A DNA stretch of 64,000 nt from Lamprobacter modestohalophilus (GTDB lineage: Bacteria; Pseudomonadota; Gammaproteobacteria; Chromatiales; Chromatiaceae), in the NCBI RefSeq assembly GCF_016583905.1, contig NZ_NRRY01000020.1, positions 26,784 through 90,783 on the forward strand, written 5' to 3'. Below the pieces are notes generated by a model, which did not search any database, was not told where the DNA came from, and was given only the letters and a program-made list of their open reading frames with translations. The position numbers were made by a program, and so were the translations under genes. Positions 36,604 to 44,820 of the stretch are shown here, in pieces. The stretch's first letter is position 1; each line of letters starts with the position of its first letter.

Positions 36604-36832
36604 GACAACCCTCGCGACAATGGTAATCGTGTGGCCTGAAGAGCCAGGCTGAGTCAGCCCGGATCAGCTAGCTTGGTTTAGGCCCGTGGAGCCGGTCTCA
36701 TGATGAGCCGAGTCCGTTATCGTTGCTTTTCTAGAGGTGGATACTACGGTAACGCCCCGAGTATTGCCAAGTGGTTGCGTCAGCCTGGTTCTGGCCGTCT
36801 TGGCTTCGGAGCATCATGGCTGAAACATCGGC

Positions 36833-37093
36833 CTATTGCGATTGTGGCGAATGCCAGAGCCTGAGCGCGTTGCGCAGTCCTGCACGCTCGAACTGCAAGC
36901 GCGAGATACCTTGTCGTCGGATCGTCTCGAGCATATGGTCGATCTGCTGTTCGGCCTTGAGCCAATCGTCGGTGGCGCTGCCAGAGCCGAATCCTCGATG
37001 TTCGGCGAGATAATAGGCGGCAACCGCGATCATCTCGCTGCGCTCGTCGGCGGTCGCGACCATCGGCGCGTGATCTTGTTTGTCGTCGGTCAT
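36833..37093 (-). CDS. DUF2934 family protein
   Basis: 86 residues from the ATG at 37093 (AGGG upstream). IAVAAYYLAEHRGFGSG, then DDWLKAEQQID, is the DUF2934 motif, a short helical family of unknown role. The rest is low in features. The upstream extension to 37180 is open but lacks family similarity. Divergent from the DUF2760 gene. Confidence 0.85.
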   Translation of the reverse strand: MTDDKQDHAPMVATADERSEMIAVAAYYLAEHRGFGSGSATDDWLKAEQQIDHMLETIRRQGISRLQFERAGLRNALRLWHSPQSQ

Positions 37094-37262
37094 CTGGCCC
37101 TGTGCACCCAGGTACGGCTGCGGGATACGGGAGTTTGAGGCCGGATTATGCCAGCCTAGAGAGTCGCATCGGGCAATCACGGATGATGTATATCAAGCTG
37201 GCGCGGTACTATGGAGGATACATCATGATTGATCTTAATCGCCCGAGAAGAGGACCGTTCAG

Positions 37263-37964
37263 ATGACCGATCAGAAGCCGTCGCTGTCGCAGCGGCTGCA
37301 ACCACTGTTGCAGCGGCTAAAACCGCTGATGCAACAAGCCAAGCGATTGTCCGCAAGGGGCTGGGTCTTGGCGCGCCACTGGTTTGGTATTGCCGCGCGC
37401 GAGACCTGGATTGTGCTGAAGCGGTTGCCGATTGCGTCCTACAGCTTTGCTCGGGCCATGGCCGATGCCAACTACGCACACCGACTCACCGATCTCTACA
37501 TCGACGGCGCATCGAGCCTTTCCGCTGCTGCTGCCGCGAAGCAGCCCGCGCCCGCGCCGCAGCCGGTGGCTGTGTTGCAGGATGCGGGTCCGGATTCAGC
37601 GCTGGTGCTGCTCTCGCTGCTGCAGAAGGAGGGTCGGTTCCTCGACTTCCTGCAAGAGGAGGTCTCGAGCTACGGGGATCACGAGGTGGGTGCTGCGGCG
37701 CGCGTGGTGCACGAAGGTTGCCAACGCGTCCTCAACGATCACCTCAGCATCGCCCCGGTGCGTACTGAGGCCGAGGGCAGCACGGTGACCCTGAACAAGG
37801 GTTTTGATCCTGCTGCCGAGCGGCCGACGGGCCAGGTGGTGGGCGAGCCGCCGTTCACCGGCGCCTTGGTCCACCGTGGCTGGCGCGCCGTTGAGGTGCG
37901 TCTGCCGCAGGTGGCAAGTAGTCATGACGTGAGAATCCTGGCACCTGCGGAGGTGGAGCTGTGA
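37263..37964 (+). CDS. DUF2760 domain protein
   Basis: 233 residues. The N-terminal part is basic and amphipathic, an Ala/Pro-rich linker follows (AAAAAKQPAPAPQPV, about 78-92), and the C-terminal DUF2760 domain contains LLSLLQKEGRFLDFLQEEV, GAAARVVHEGC and the GALVHRGWRA ending. The family is consistently next to Hsp70-type genes, and here the stop overlaps the Hsp70 start by GTGA, so it is probably a dedicated co-chaperone or client adaptor. GAGG lies 9 bases before the ATG. Confidence 0.88.
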   Translation: MTDQKPSLSQRLQPLLQRLKPLMQQAKRLSARGWVLARHWFGIAARETWIVLKRLPIASYSFARAMADANYAHRLTDLYIDGASSLSAAAAAKQPAPAPQPVAVLQDAGPDSALVLLSLLQKEGRFLDFLQEEVSSYGDHEVGAAARVVHEGCQRVLNDHLSIAPVRTEAEGSTVTLNKGFDPAAERPTGQVVGEPPFTGALVHRGWRAVEVRLPQVASSHDVRILAPAEVEL

Positions 37965-39832
37965 GTGCACGCTATGCCATCGGGATCGATCTCGGGACCA
38001 CGCACTCGGCGTTGTCCTATGTGGAGACGGCGAAATGCGAGGGCGAGGAGGTCGATCAGAGCATCCTCAGGATTCCTCAGCTGACTGCGGCTGGCTCGGT
38101 CGAAGACCGCCCGCTGCTGCCGTCCTTCCTCTACCTGCCGCATCCGGACGAGCACAAGCCCGGCGACCTGACCTTACCCTGGGGAGGCGATCCAACGCGG
38201 CTGATCGGTGAGCACGCGCGTCGCCAAGGGCTGACGACGCCGATCCGCCTGGTGTCGAGCGCCAAGAGCTGGCTCTGCCATCCGGACGTCGATCGCAAGG
38301 CGGCGATCTTACCGCCCGAAGTCCCGGCCGATGTGCCCCAGATCTCGCCGTTCGAGGCCAGCGTGCTCTATCTGAGCCATCTGCGCGAGGCCTGGAACGG
38401 GGTGCATCCTTACGATCCGCTCGCCGAGCAGGACGTGACCGTTACCGTACCGGCCTCGTTCGATCCCGCCGCGCGCGAGCTCACCGCCGAGGCCGCCAAG
38501 GCGGTCGGTATCGAGAACCTAGTGCTGCTCGAGGAGCCGCAGGCGGCGCTCTACAGCTGGGTCAACGACAGCGTCGGGCGTTGGCGCCACGATGTGAAGG
38601 TCGGCGATATCATCCTGGTGATCGATCTCGGTGGCGGCACCTCAGACTTCTCACTGATCGCGGTGACTGAGCAGGACGGGGCGCTGGAGCTGACCCGTGT
38701 CGCGGTCGGCGAGCATATCCTGCTCGGCGGCGACAACATGGACCTCACCCTGGCGCATGTCGTCAGGCAGAAGCTCAAGCAGACGGGGGTCGAACTCGAC
38801 CGTTGGCAACTGCAGGCCCTGACCCACGGCTGCCGTGTCGCCAAGGAGGCCCTGTTGGCCGATGCTGAGTTGGCCTCGGTGCCGATCGTGGTGCCCAGTC
38901 GCGGCGCGAAGCTGATCGGCGGCTCGATTCGCACTGAGCTGACCCGAGACGAGGTCGCGACGACCCTGATCAACGGCTTCTTCCCCGAGGTCTCGGTCGA
39001 GGAGCGACCCGCCCAGCGTGCCCGTGGCGCCTTGACCAAGGTTGGGTTGCCGTTTGCCCAAGACCCGGCCGTGACGCGACATCTGGCCGCCTTTTTGAGC
39101 AAGCAGGCGGGCGCGACCGAAGACCTCGAAGGCTTTGTTGAGCATCCGCACTGGGCGAGCTTTCTGCATCCCACCGCGGTGCTGTTCAACGGTGGCGTCT
39201 TCAACGCCCAAGTCTTGCGCGATCGCGTGCTGCAGGTGCTCAATCAGTGGCTAGCGGCCGAGGACGCGCCACCGGCGCGGCTGCTGGAGGCGCACGATAT
39301 GGATCTGGCGGTGGCGCGGGGCGCGGCCTTCTATGCCTACGCGCGCAATCATGGCGGCGTCCGTATCCGGGGTGGCACCTCACACTCTTACTATGTGGGT
39401 ATCGAGCGTAGCATGCCCGCCATCCCCGGCATGGAGCCGGAGCTGCATGCGCTCTGCGTGGTGCCCTTTGGGCTGGAAGAGGGCAGCGAGCCGGTGATGC
39501 CGCCGCAGGAATTTGGTCTGGTGGTGGGTGAGCCGGTCCGGTTCCGCTTCTTCGGCTCGAGCGTCCGCCGCGAGGATCAGGTCGGCGATCTGCTCGAGGA
39601 ATGGTCGGACGATGAGCTGGAGGAGATGGAAGAGATCCAGACCAATCTGCCCGCCGACAAGCTCAAGCGCAGTGAGGTGGTTCCGGTGCGGCTGCGGGCC
39701 GCGGTGTCTGAGGTCGGGACCTTGGAGCTGACCGCCATCCCGACCCACCAGGCCAAGTCCGACGCCGGGGCGTCGGACTGGAAGGTCTCCTTCAATACGC
39801 GGGGTTCTAGCAGCGAGGTTGAGGGCGCCTAA
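37961..39832 (+). CDS. Hsp70-family molecular chaperone (DUF2760-linked type)
   Basis: 623 residues. The actin-like ATPase domain is complete: YAIGIDLGTTHSALSYVE (phosphate 1), VTVPASFDPAARELT and LLEEPQAALYSWV, ILVIDLGGGTSDFSLIAV (phosphate 2), and ALFNGGVFN-like adenosine motif (VLFNGGVFN). After about residue 450 it lacks the canonical DnaK substrate-binding beta-sandwich and lid, so the client domain is divergent. GTG start overlapping the DUF2760 stop. From memory, related loci often carry a second larger Hsp70 gene next; here a hydrogenase remnant follows, so that partner may have been lost. Confidence 0.9.
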   Translation: MSARYAIGIDLGTTHSALSYVETAKCEGEEVDQSILRIPQLTAAGSVEDRPLLPSFLYLPHPDEHKPGDLTLPWGGDPTRLIGEHARRQGLTTPIRLVSSAKSWLCHPDVDRKAAILPPEVPADVPQISPFEASVLYLSHLREAWNGVHPYDPLAEQDVTVTVPASFDPAARELTAEAAKAVGIENLVLLEEPQAALYSWVNDSVGRWRHDVKVGDIILVIDLGGGTSDFSLIAVTEQDGALELTRVAVGEHILLGGDNMDLTLAHVVRQKLKQTGVELDRWQLQALTHGCRVAKEALLADAELASVPIVVPSRGAKLIGGSIRTELTRDEVATTLINGFFPEVSVEERPAQRARGALTKVGLPFAQDPAVTRHLAAFLSKQAGATEDLEGFVEHPHWASFLHPTAVLFNGGVFNAQVLRDRVLQVLNQWLAAEDAPPARLLEAHDMDLAVARGAAFYAYARNHGGVRIRGGTSHSYYVGIERSMPAIPGMEPELHALCVVPFGLEEGSEPVMPPQEFGLVVGEPVRFRFFGSSVRREDQVGDLLEEWSDDELEEMEEIQTNLPADKLKRSEVVPVRLRAAVSEVGTLELTAIPTHQAKSDAGASDWKVSFNTRGSSSEVEGA

Positions 39833-39916
39833 CCCGATCCGCTCGAGATTCTGCAGCGATCTCGGCTGCTTCAACGATTGAGTCGTCGTCTGTGATGCCG
39901 ACGGCAGACGAGCCGC

Positions 39917-40639
39917 TTGATGAGCGTCGGCAGCTTCCTGCTGGACGATGGGCCGCTGTGCCAGACCGGCTTTCGCCGCGGGCTCTGGTGTGGGGCTGGC
40001 GGTCATGATGAGGGCAGCGACCATGATAGGGATGTCGATCGGGAACTCGACCTCGCGCAGGTCACCGAGGATCTCAGCGCGAGCTGGATGCGTGGCGGCG
40101 AGCCCCTGCACCCAAGCTGCGGGGTGACCCTGCCGGATGCCGACAAGCCCGGCGCCTACAGTTGGTGCAAGGCGCCAGGCCTGGCGGGCCAGCCGGTCGA
40201 GGTCGGTGCCATCGCTCGCCAACAGATCGACGGTCATCCCCTGATCCGCGATCTGGTGTCGCAGGCCAGCACCAATGTGCAGAATCGTGTCTTCGCTCGA
40301 CTGCTGATCGCAATGGAGGCATGGGTCCGCGCCCTGCGTCCCGGCGAACCCTTCTGTGAGCCGACGCAACTGCCGGATGAGGGCGAGTCTGTTGGCCTCA
40401 CCGAAGCCGCCCGTGGCAGCCTCGGCCACTGGCTCCAAGTCCGCCATGGGCGCATCCTCAACTATCAGATCATCGCCCCAACCACCTGGAACTTCTCACC
40501 GCGCGACGCCCAGGGTATCCCCGGCCCACTTGAGCAAGCTTTAGTTGGCGCGCCGATCCGACCCGGCGAGCAGACGGCGATCGCCGTGCAGCACATCCTG
40601 CGCTCGTTCGATCCGTGCATGGTCTGTACGGTGCACTGA
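39917..40639 (+). pseudogene. 5'-truncated large subunit of an H2-sensing-type [NiFe] hydrogenase
   Basis: 240 codons. YSWCKAPGLAGQPVEVGAIA, GLTEAARGSLGHWLQ, IIAPTTWNFSPRD and the terminal SFDPCMVCTVH are the C-terminal part of a [NiFe] hydrogenase large subunit, with the CxxC pair of L5 that binds Ni. The N-terminal half, including the first CxxC pair, is missing, so it cannot form the active site. The protein ends exactly at the His where processing would cut, with no cleavable tail; this matches regulatory H2 sensors (HupV/HoxC) rather than uptake enzymes. No hupU, maturation gene or partner is nearby. Confidence 0.8.
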
Positions 40640-40702
40640 CTGGGGGAACCTCCGGCGACGCGTTAGTATGGCGGTTTAGCGAGCGGACAGGACTTGACCG
40701 GT

Positions 40703-40758
40703 GATCATTGGCCAACCTGGACCGAATCGCGCCTTGGCGATCATTCGCCAATCTGGAC
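40703..40758. repeat. Two 20-bp near-identical direct repeats 36 bp apart
   Basis: GATCATTGGCCAACCTGGAC (40703-40722) and GATCATTCGCCAATCTGGAC (40739-40758) differ at two positions. They lie in the short gap between the hydrogenase remnant and the hsdM fragment, upstream of the HepT/MntA genes. Confidence 0.8.
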
Positions 40759-40789
40759 TCGACCGCTCTGAGTTCGACATGGAGCCATG

Positions 40790-41050
40790 ATGGCGACCAC
40801 CGAGACCAACAACACCGACCTCGCCCGCGCCGAAATCCTCTGGAAATCCGCCGACACCCTGCGCGGCCAGATCGACGCCGCCGAATATAAGCACGTCGTC
40901 CTCGGCTTACTCTTCCTGAAGTACATCCTCCTGAAGTACATCTCCGACTCCTTCGAGGCCCGCTGCGACGAGCTTGAGGCTAAGTCGACAGGCTCGCGCT
41001 GGTCGCCGTCAGGCGCACCCGACCGGGAGCACACGCCATGCGTTACCTGA
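40790..41050 (+). pseudogene. N-terminal fragment of a type I restriction methyltransferase (hsdM)
   Basis: About 65 codons match the HsdM N-terminal helical domain: [31 protein letters not shown] and [13 protein letters not shown]. Similarity then stops and the frame runs into unrelated DNA and the HepT start. The catalytic NPPF domain is absent. A 15-bp duplication has produced LLKYI twice ([14 protein letters not shown]). GGAG precedes the ATG, so it may still be translated. Confidence 0.8.
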
Positions 41051-41472
41051 ATCTCGATCATCTGCGCCGCTGCATCGAGACCCTGCAGCAGTCGTTGCGG
41101 CTGTACCAAAGCGCCGAGCCCGACAGCATCGAGCAGGAGGTGTATCGCAACGCGATCGTCAAGGGTTATGAACTGACGCAGGAAATCGCCTTCAAGCTGC
41201 TCAAGAAGGCCCTGAAGGCGTTCGGTCACGGCGCCCGAAAGCTCGAATCCACGCCCATCAAGGACATTCTCCGCCTCGCCGCGGTGCATGACCTGCTGAC
41301 CTTGGAGGAGGTCGAGCGCTGGTTTCGGTATCGCGATAATCGCAACGATACCGCCCACGATTATGGCGAGGCCTTCGCCAGGGAGACACTGACGCTGATC
41401 CCCGGATTCCTAGAGGATGTCTCGCGGCTGGCGGATCGGTTGGACGCCAAGCTCGGCAAGGATGCGACATGA
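41038..41472 (+). CDS. hepT: HepT-like HEPN-domain toxin
   Basis: 144 residues, HI0074/nucleotidyltransferase-substrate-binding family. Four helices; the catalytic RNase motif R-x4-H-x-Y is present as RNDTAHDY, where the Tyr is the residue modified by MntA in the characterised Shewanella pair. [16 protein letters not shown] and [16 protein letters not shown] are typical. It starts inside the tail of the hsdM fragment and overlaps mntA by ATGA. Likely intact. Confidence 0.9.
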   Translation: MRYLNLDHLRRCIETLQQSLRLYQSAEPDSIEQEVYRNAIVKGYELTQEIAFKLLKKALKAFGHGARKLESTPIKDILRLAAVHDLLTLEEVERWFRYRDNRNDTAHDYGEAFARETLTLIPGFLEDVSRLADRLDAKLGKDAT

Positions 41473-41867
41473 GCAGCGACTCCGACCGCCCGGCTCTGCA
41501 TCTGCCCGCGCGTTACCTGGCGATCGTTAAGGACATCCTGCGTCGCTACCTGCCTCACGCTGAGGTCTGGGCCTACGGCAGCCGCGTCAACGGCGACCAT
41601 TACGACGCCAGCGATCTGGATCTGGTCGTGCGCCAGCCCGATGACCTCACCCGCCGGCAGCCCGACCTGGATGAGATCGCCGCCGCTTTCTCTGACAGCG
41701 ATCTGCCGATCCTGGTCCAGATCGTCGATTGGGCGCGCATCCCCGATGCCTTTCGGGAGGAGATTGAAGCGGGGTATATGGTTCTGCAGCGGGTAGATAG
41801 CTCGACGCTCTCCCCACCCGCGTCGTCGACTCCGACATCGGCCCCGTGCCGGAGCAGTGGGAGGTGA
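41469..41867 (+). CDS. mntA: MntA-like minimal nucleotidyltransferase antitoxin
   Basis: 132 residues. The polymerase-beta-type motif GSRVNGDHYDASDLDLVV fits G-S-x10-D-x-D exactly and LVQIVDWARIP provides the third acidic residue. It should AMPylate the HepT tyrosine. The last 20 or so residues (SPPASSTPTSAPCRSSGR) look like out-of-frame readthrough of an hsdS remnant, so the natural C-terminus was probably lost or extended at the junction. 4-nt overlap with hepT. Confidence 0.88.
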   Translation: MSSDSDRPALHLPARYLAIVKDILRRYLPHAEVWAYGSRVNGDHYDASDLDLVVRQPDDLTRRQPDLDEIAAAFSDSDLPILVQIVDWARIPDAFREEIEAGYMVLQRVDSSTLSPPASSTPTSAPCRSSGR

Positions 41868-41998
41868 CGGCGCTATGTTTGGCGAAGCCGGGCTATCCGC
41901 TGATCACCTATCACCTGGCGGTGGATGAGCACGACGGCGCACCGCTGGTCAACCAAGGCGCGCCGACCCAGCCGCTGAAAGGCGGACGCTCCGCATGA
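41804..41998 (+). pseudogene. Fragment with HsdS-like segment
   Basis: A frame overlapping the mntA tail reads VVDSDIGPVPEQWEVTAL, resembling the IG-x-x-P-x-GW-x-V start of a target-recognition domain of type I specificity subunits (HsdS), then about 40 codons I do not recognise (GYPLITYHLAVDEHDG) and a TGA. No start codon of its own. Best read as wreckage of the type I system whose hsdM start lies upstream. Confidence 0.45.
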
Positions 41999-42122
41999 GG
42001 GCTTCGCATCTCGAGTTGTTGGTCGAGGAGCCTAAGCGCAATGGGTCACGAAGTTTTTTGCCGTTTTCGGGATGCATTGCTGGAGGCGGTCGCTTGACCG
42101 TCCCTTGCACTGCGCATTGCGC

Positions 42123-42138
42123 TGAGTAAAATTACTCA
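42123..42138 (+). promoter_or_regulatory. Palindrome abutting the start codon of the DUF4143 ATPase gene
   Basis: TGAGTAA-AA-TTACTCA is a perfect 7-bp inverted repeat ending directly at the ATG (42139). No Shine-Dalgarno is seen. It could be an operator for autoregulation or a translational hairpin. Confidence 0.6.
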
Positions 42139-43347
42139 ATGTATAGCGTAAAAAAAGAGAGCGACTACCAACGCCCCCAGGCAGCCGAACTGGCCCGAAG
42201 GCTGGCAGAGCCTCGGCGTCATTTGCAGGTGGTGACCGGTGCTCGCCAGGTCGGTAAGACCACGCTGGTGCAGCAGGTGACCGAGAAGTTGCAGCGCCCG
42301 ATCCGCTTTGTCAGTGCCGATGAGCCGACGCTTCGCGATGGTGCTTGGCTGCGTCAGCAGTGGGAGGCGGCGCGGTTGGAAACCGGCGCCGATGGCGGAT
42401 TGCTGGTGATCGACGAGGTGCAAAAGGTCGAGCAGTGGTCGGAATCCGTCAAACACCTGTGGGACGAGGACACGCGCCGCCGTCGGCCATTGCAGGTGGT
42501 GCTGCTGGGCTCGTCACCGTTGCTGATCGGGCGCGGGCTCACCGAGAGCCTTGCCGGTCGCTTCGAGACCCTGCATCTGCCGCACTGGTCGTTAGACGAA
42601 ATGCGCGCGGCCTTTGATTTCTCGCTTGAGGACTATCTGTATTTCGGCGGTTACCCTGGCGCCGCGCCTCTGGTTGCGGAACCCGCACGCTGGCGGCGCT
42701 ATGTGCTGGATTCGCTTGTGGAAACCAGCATCTCGCGTGACGTGCTGCTACTGACCCGCGTGGACAAGCCCGCACTGCTGCGTCGTCTGTTTGAGCTCGG
42801 CTGCCGCTACTCCGGACAGGCCCTGTCCTTCACCAAGATGCTTGGCCAGTTGCAGGATGCCGGTAATACGACCACGCTGGCCCACTATCTCGATCTACTT
42901 GCGGCGGCGGGGATGCTGACTGGCCTGCAGAAGTTTGCCGGCCAGGTCGTGCGCCAGCGCGCGTCTAGTCCCAAGCTGCAAGTTCTGAACAACGCTCTGA
43001 TGACTGCGGTGGCTGGGCTGTCTCCCGAAGAGGCCCGAGCCGACCCGTCCTTCTATGGCCGGTTGGTGGAATCGGCGGTCGGCGCGCACTTGGCCAACGC
43101 CGCCCAGCGCGGCGACTGCGAGTTGTTCTACTGGCGCGAAAAGAATCGGGAAGTCGACTTCGTGGTTCGCGACGGCAAGCGTCTGCTGGCGATCGAGGTA
43201 AAGAGCGGCCGCAGGCGCGACGCTCTGCCGGGCATGGCCGCCTTCGTCGAGGCGTTCGCGCCCGATCGCACCATACTGGTGGGCGGAGACGGGATCGAGC
43301 TGGAAGCCTTCCTATCGCGCCCGGTGATGGAATGGTTGCAGCCATGA
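42139..43347 (+). CDS. AAA ATPase with DUF4143 domain
   Basis: 402 residues. N-terminal AAA_14 ATPase: Walker A VTGARQVGKTTLVQQ (about 32-46), Walker B LLVIDEVQKVEQW, sensor LLGSSPLL. The middle DUF4143 domain (about 190-350) has GCRYSGQALSFTKMLGQL and HYLDLLAAAGMLTGL. The C-terminus (FYWREKNREVDFVV, then LLAIEVKSGR) has the D-x-n-E-V-K layout of a restriction-like nuclease fold often seen in this family. Role unknown, linked to mobile or defence contexts elsewhere; here it stands beside a toxin-antitoxin pair and RM remnants. The stop overlaps the next small gene. Confidence 0.9.
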   Translation: MYSVKKESDYQRPQAAELARRLAEPRRHLQVVTGARQVGKTTLVQQVTEKLQRPIRFVSADEPTLRDGAWLRQQWEAARLETGADGGLLVIDEVQKVEQWSESVKHLWDEDTRRRRPLQVVLLGSSPLLIGRGLTESLAGRFETLHLPHWSLDEMRAAFDFSLEDYLYFGGYPGAAPLVAEPARWRRYVLDSLVETSISRDVLLLTRVDKPALLRRLFELGCRYSGQALSFTKMLGQLQDAGNTTTLAHYLDLLAAAGMLTGLQKFAGQVVRQRASSPKLQVLNNALMTAVAGLSPEEARADPSFYGRLVESAVGAHLANAAQRGDCELFYWREKNREVDFVVRDGKRLLAIEVKSGRRRDALPGMAAFVEAFAPDRTILVGGDGIELEAFLSRPVMEWLQP

Positions 43348-43643
43348 GCCCTTCGCAGCCGACCGAGGCACTGGTCGAGGATGTCGCGGCTATCCATTTC
43401 GCAGCGATCGGCGCTGCCACCAGGCGCGGCGTCGAGATCGAGTACCTTGATGCCCGAATGAAGGATCCGACCGACACCGAGGCGGATCTCGGCCTAATGC
43501 CAAGCCTTGCTGACCATGCAGCCGATCGGGCTGCGCTGTCTGGTCGGCTCGTTCAGCGTCAGTTCCTGCTCTGGTTTGCCAAGTGGTTGGTCATCGCCTG
43601 CTTGGCGCTTGCAAGCTGGGCTTGGCTGCAGCTATTGCCATAA
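43344..43643 (+). CDS. Small membrane-anchored hypothetical protein
   Basis: 99 residues from the ATG overlapping the ATPase stop (ATGA). Hydrophilic N-terminus, then one C-terminal hydrophobic helix (FAKWLVIACLALASWAWLQLL), suggesting a tail-anchored protein. No family recognised. Its last 85 bp overlap the 3' end of the convergent gene on the other strand. Coupling to the ATPase makes it a possible partner, but it could be spurious. Confidence 0.5.
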   Translation: MSPSQPTEALVEDVAAIHFAAIGAATRRGVEIEYLDARMKDPTDTEADLGLMPSLADHAADRAALSGRLVQRQFLLWFAKWLVIACLALASWAWLQLLP

Positions 43644-44182
43644 CGCTTACGCAGGCCGATGTCGTTGTAGAGCACCGTACAGCCGTTTGCCATCAGCACC
43701 TCCATCTCGCCGTTGGCGCGAACCTTGACCTCTGGGGCTGGGGCTGGCGCGGGCGCGGGCCTGGTGGTGGCAGCAGCCGGTGCCTTGTCTTTCGACATCG
43801 CCGAGACCGCGATACCTGCGGCAATGGCTGCCGCGGCGCCGATCGCGAGTGATTCGGCGGTGCCGAGTCCCTTTGGCTCTTTGCCGTTGTATTCGAGCTT
43901 GACCACGCGGCGGTCCTTGATCTCGCAGGAATACTCGTACTTTTTGCCGTCGACCTTGGTCTTGCCGACCACCTTGTAGCGGTGTCCGCCACCGGGGATC
44001 TTCTCGGCCGACTCGCTGCGGAAGTCGGTGATGTTGTAGTTGGCGCGCATGCGCTCGTTGCAATCGCGGATCGCGTCGTTCTCGCCATAGGCGAAGGCCG
44101 CGCCTGGGAGGCAGAGTCCAAGCGCAAGACCACCGGCGATGAGTGGCTGGATGATGCGTTTGCTGTTCATGACGGTAGGCAT
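43559..44182 (-). CDS. Exported hypothetical protein
   Basis: 207 residues. Signal peptide (IIQPLIAGGLALGLCLPGAAFA), a small conserved-looking domain with two Cys (RDCNERMRANYNITDF and YEYSCEIKDRRVV), a hydrophobic Ala-rich segment, a Pro-Ala linker (PAPAPAPAPEV) and a Cys-containing C-terminus (NGCTVLYNDIGLRKRYGNSC). Predicted periplasmic, perhaps bound to the membrane by the middle helix. No known family. A 12-bp duplication repeats the start codon (44182 and 44170); either ATG may be used. Confidence 0.75.
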   Translation of the reverse strand: MPTVMNSKRIIQPLIAGGLALGLCLPGAAFAYGENDAIRDCNERMRANYNITDFRSESAEKIPGGGHRYKVVGKTKVDGKKYEYSCEIKDRRVVKLEYNGKEPKGLGTAESLAIGAAAAIAAGIAVSAMSKDKAPAAATTRPAPAPAPAPEVKVRANGEMEVLMANGCTVLYNDIGLRKRYGNSCSQAQLASAKQAMTNHLANQSRN

Positions 44183-44191
44183 GACGGTAGG
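44168..44191 (-). repeat. 12-bp duplication containing the start codon
   Basis: CATGACGGTAGG occurs twice in tandem at the 5' end of the exported hypothetical gene, producing MPTVM and two candidate start codons in the same frame. Confidence 0.95.
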
Positions 44192-44282
44192 CTCTCTGGG
44201 TGATCAGGAAGATGACGAAGATGAAGGTCAGCGTCGACCGCAACGGATTCTACGCCAGGTCAGGCGCGGGATTGAAAATGGC

Positions 44283-44768
44283 CTACGCCGAGCCGCGAGA
44301 AGGCTCAGTCGGCCATTGCGCAAACAGATCCCGCAATAATGGGCTGCGGAGCAGATAGGCGATGATGGCCAGGTTGAGCAGCAGGGAGATCAGGGAGACC
44401 TCGTTCAGGGTCGCGGTGAGCGGGCGCGCCGAGGCCAGCAGGTTGGTTCCCAGCAACAAGAGATAGAGCCCCGCCGAGGCCAACAGCAGCCCGCGTCCGA
44501 TGCGCCACAGCTGCGGCATCCAGCGTGGCGATCGAGGACGACGGCGAACGCCAGCGATGAGGACTGGCAGTGCGATGAGATCGGCGAGCAGATACTCGGG
44601 GCGGATCAGCTCGCGCAACACCGTGATCTCCTCACCAGTGGTCGGCAGGAAGGTGATCCCGAGCAGCAGCAGATGCCGGACCAAGAACAGCAGGCAGAGC
44701 CAGAGCGTTACCGGGACCCGAAGGCAGAGGTGGTCGTCGTAGCGTTCCGGTGGGTACTTCAGCGTCAT
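44283..44768 (-). CDS. DUF2919 family membrane protein
   Basis: About 161 residues; starts MTLKYPPERYDDHLCLRVP as family members do, so ATG 44768 is preferred to a GTG at 44795. Four to five hydrophobic helices (LWLCLLFLVRHLLLLGITFL, LLLASAGLYLLLLGTNLL, SLLLNLAIIAYLL). DUF2919 proteins are inner-membrane proteins of unknown function common in gammaproteobacteria. Follows the large kinase gene in the same direction. Confidence 0.87.
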   Translation of the reverse strand: MTLKYPPERYDDHLCLRVPVTLWLCLLFLVRHLLLLGITFLPTTGEEITVLRELIRPEYLLADLIALPVLIAGVRRRPRSPRWMPQLWRIGRGLLLASAGLYLLLLGTNLLASARPLTATLNEVSLISLLLNLAIIAYLLRSPLLRDLFAQWPTEPSRGSA

Positions 44769-44820
44769 CGAGTTACTGATCCGATCCTGGTTCACGCATT
44801 GCGCGTTCCCTGTGTCTGCA

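Noticed and set aside
39380..40447. 355-codon minus-strand frame
   Set aside because: Antisense across the Hsp70 3' end and the hydrogenase remnant, both of which have clear family motifs; no motif in the antisense product.
40790..41050. Functional HsdM methyltransferase
   Set aside because: Only the N-terminal helical domain remains; the SAM-binding and NPPF motifs are absent.
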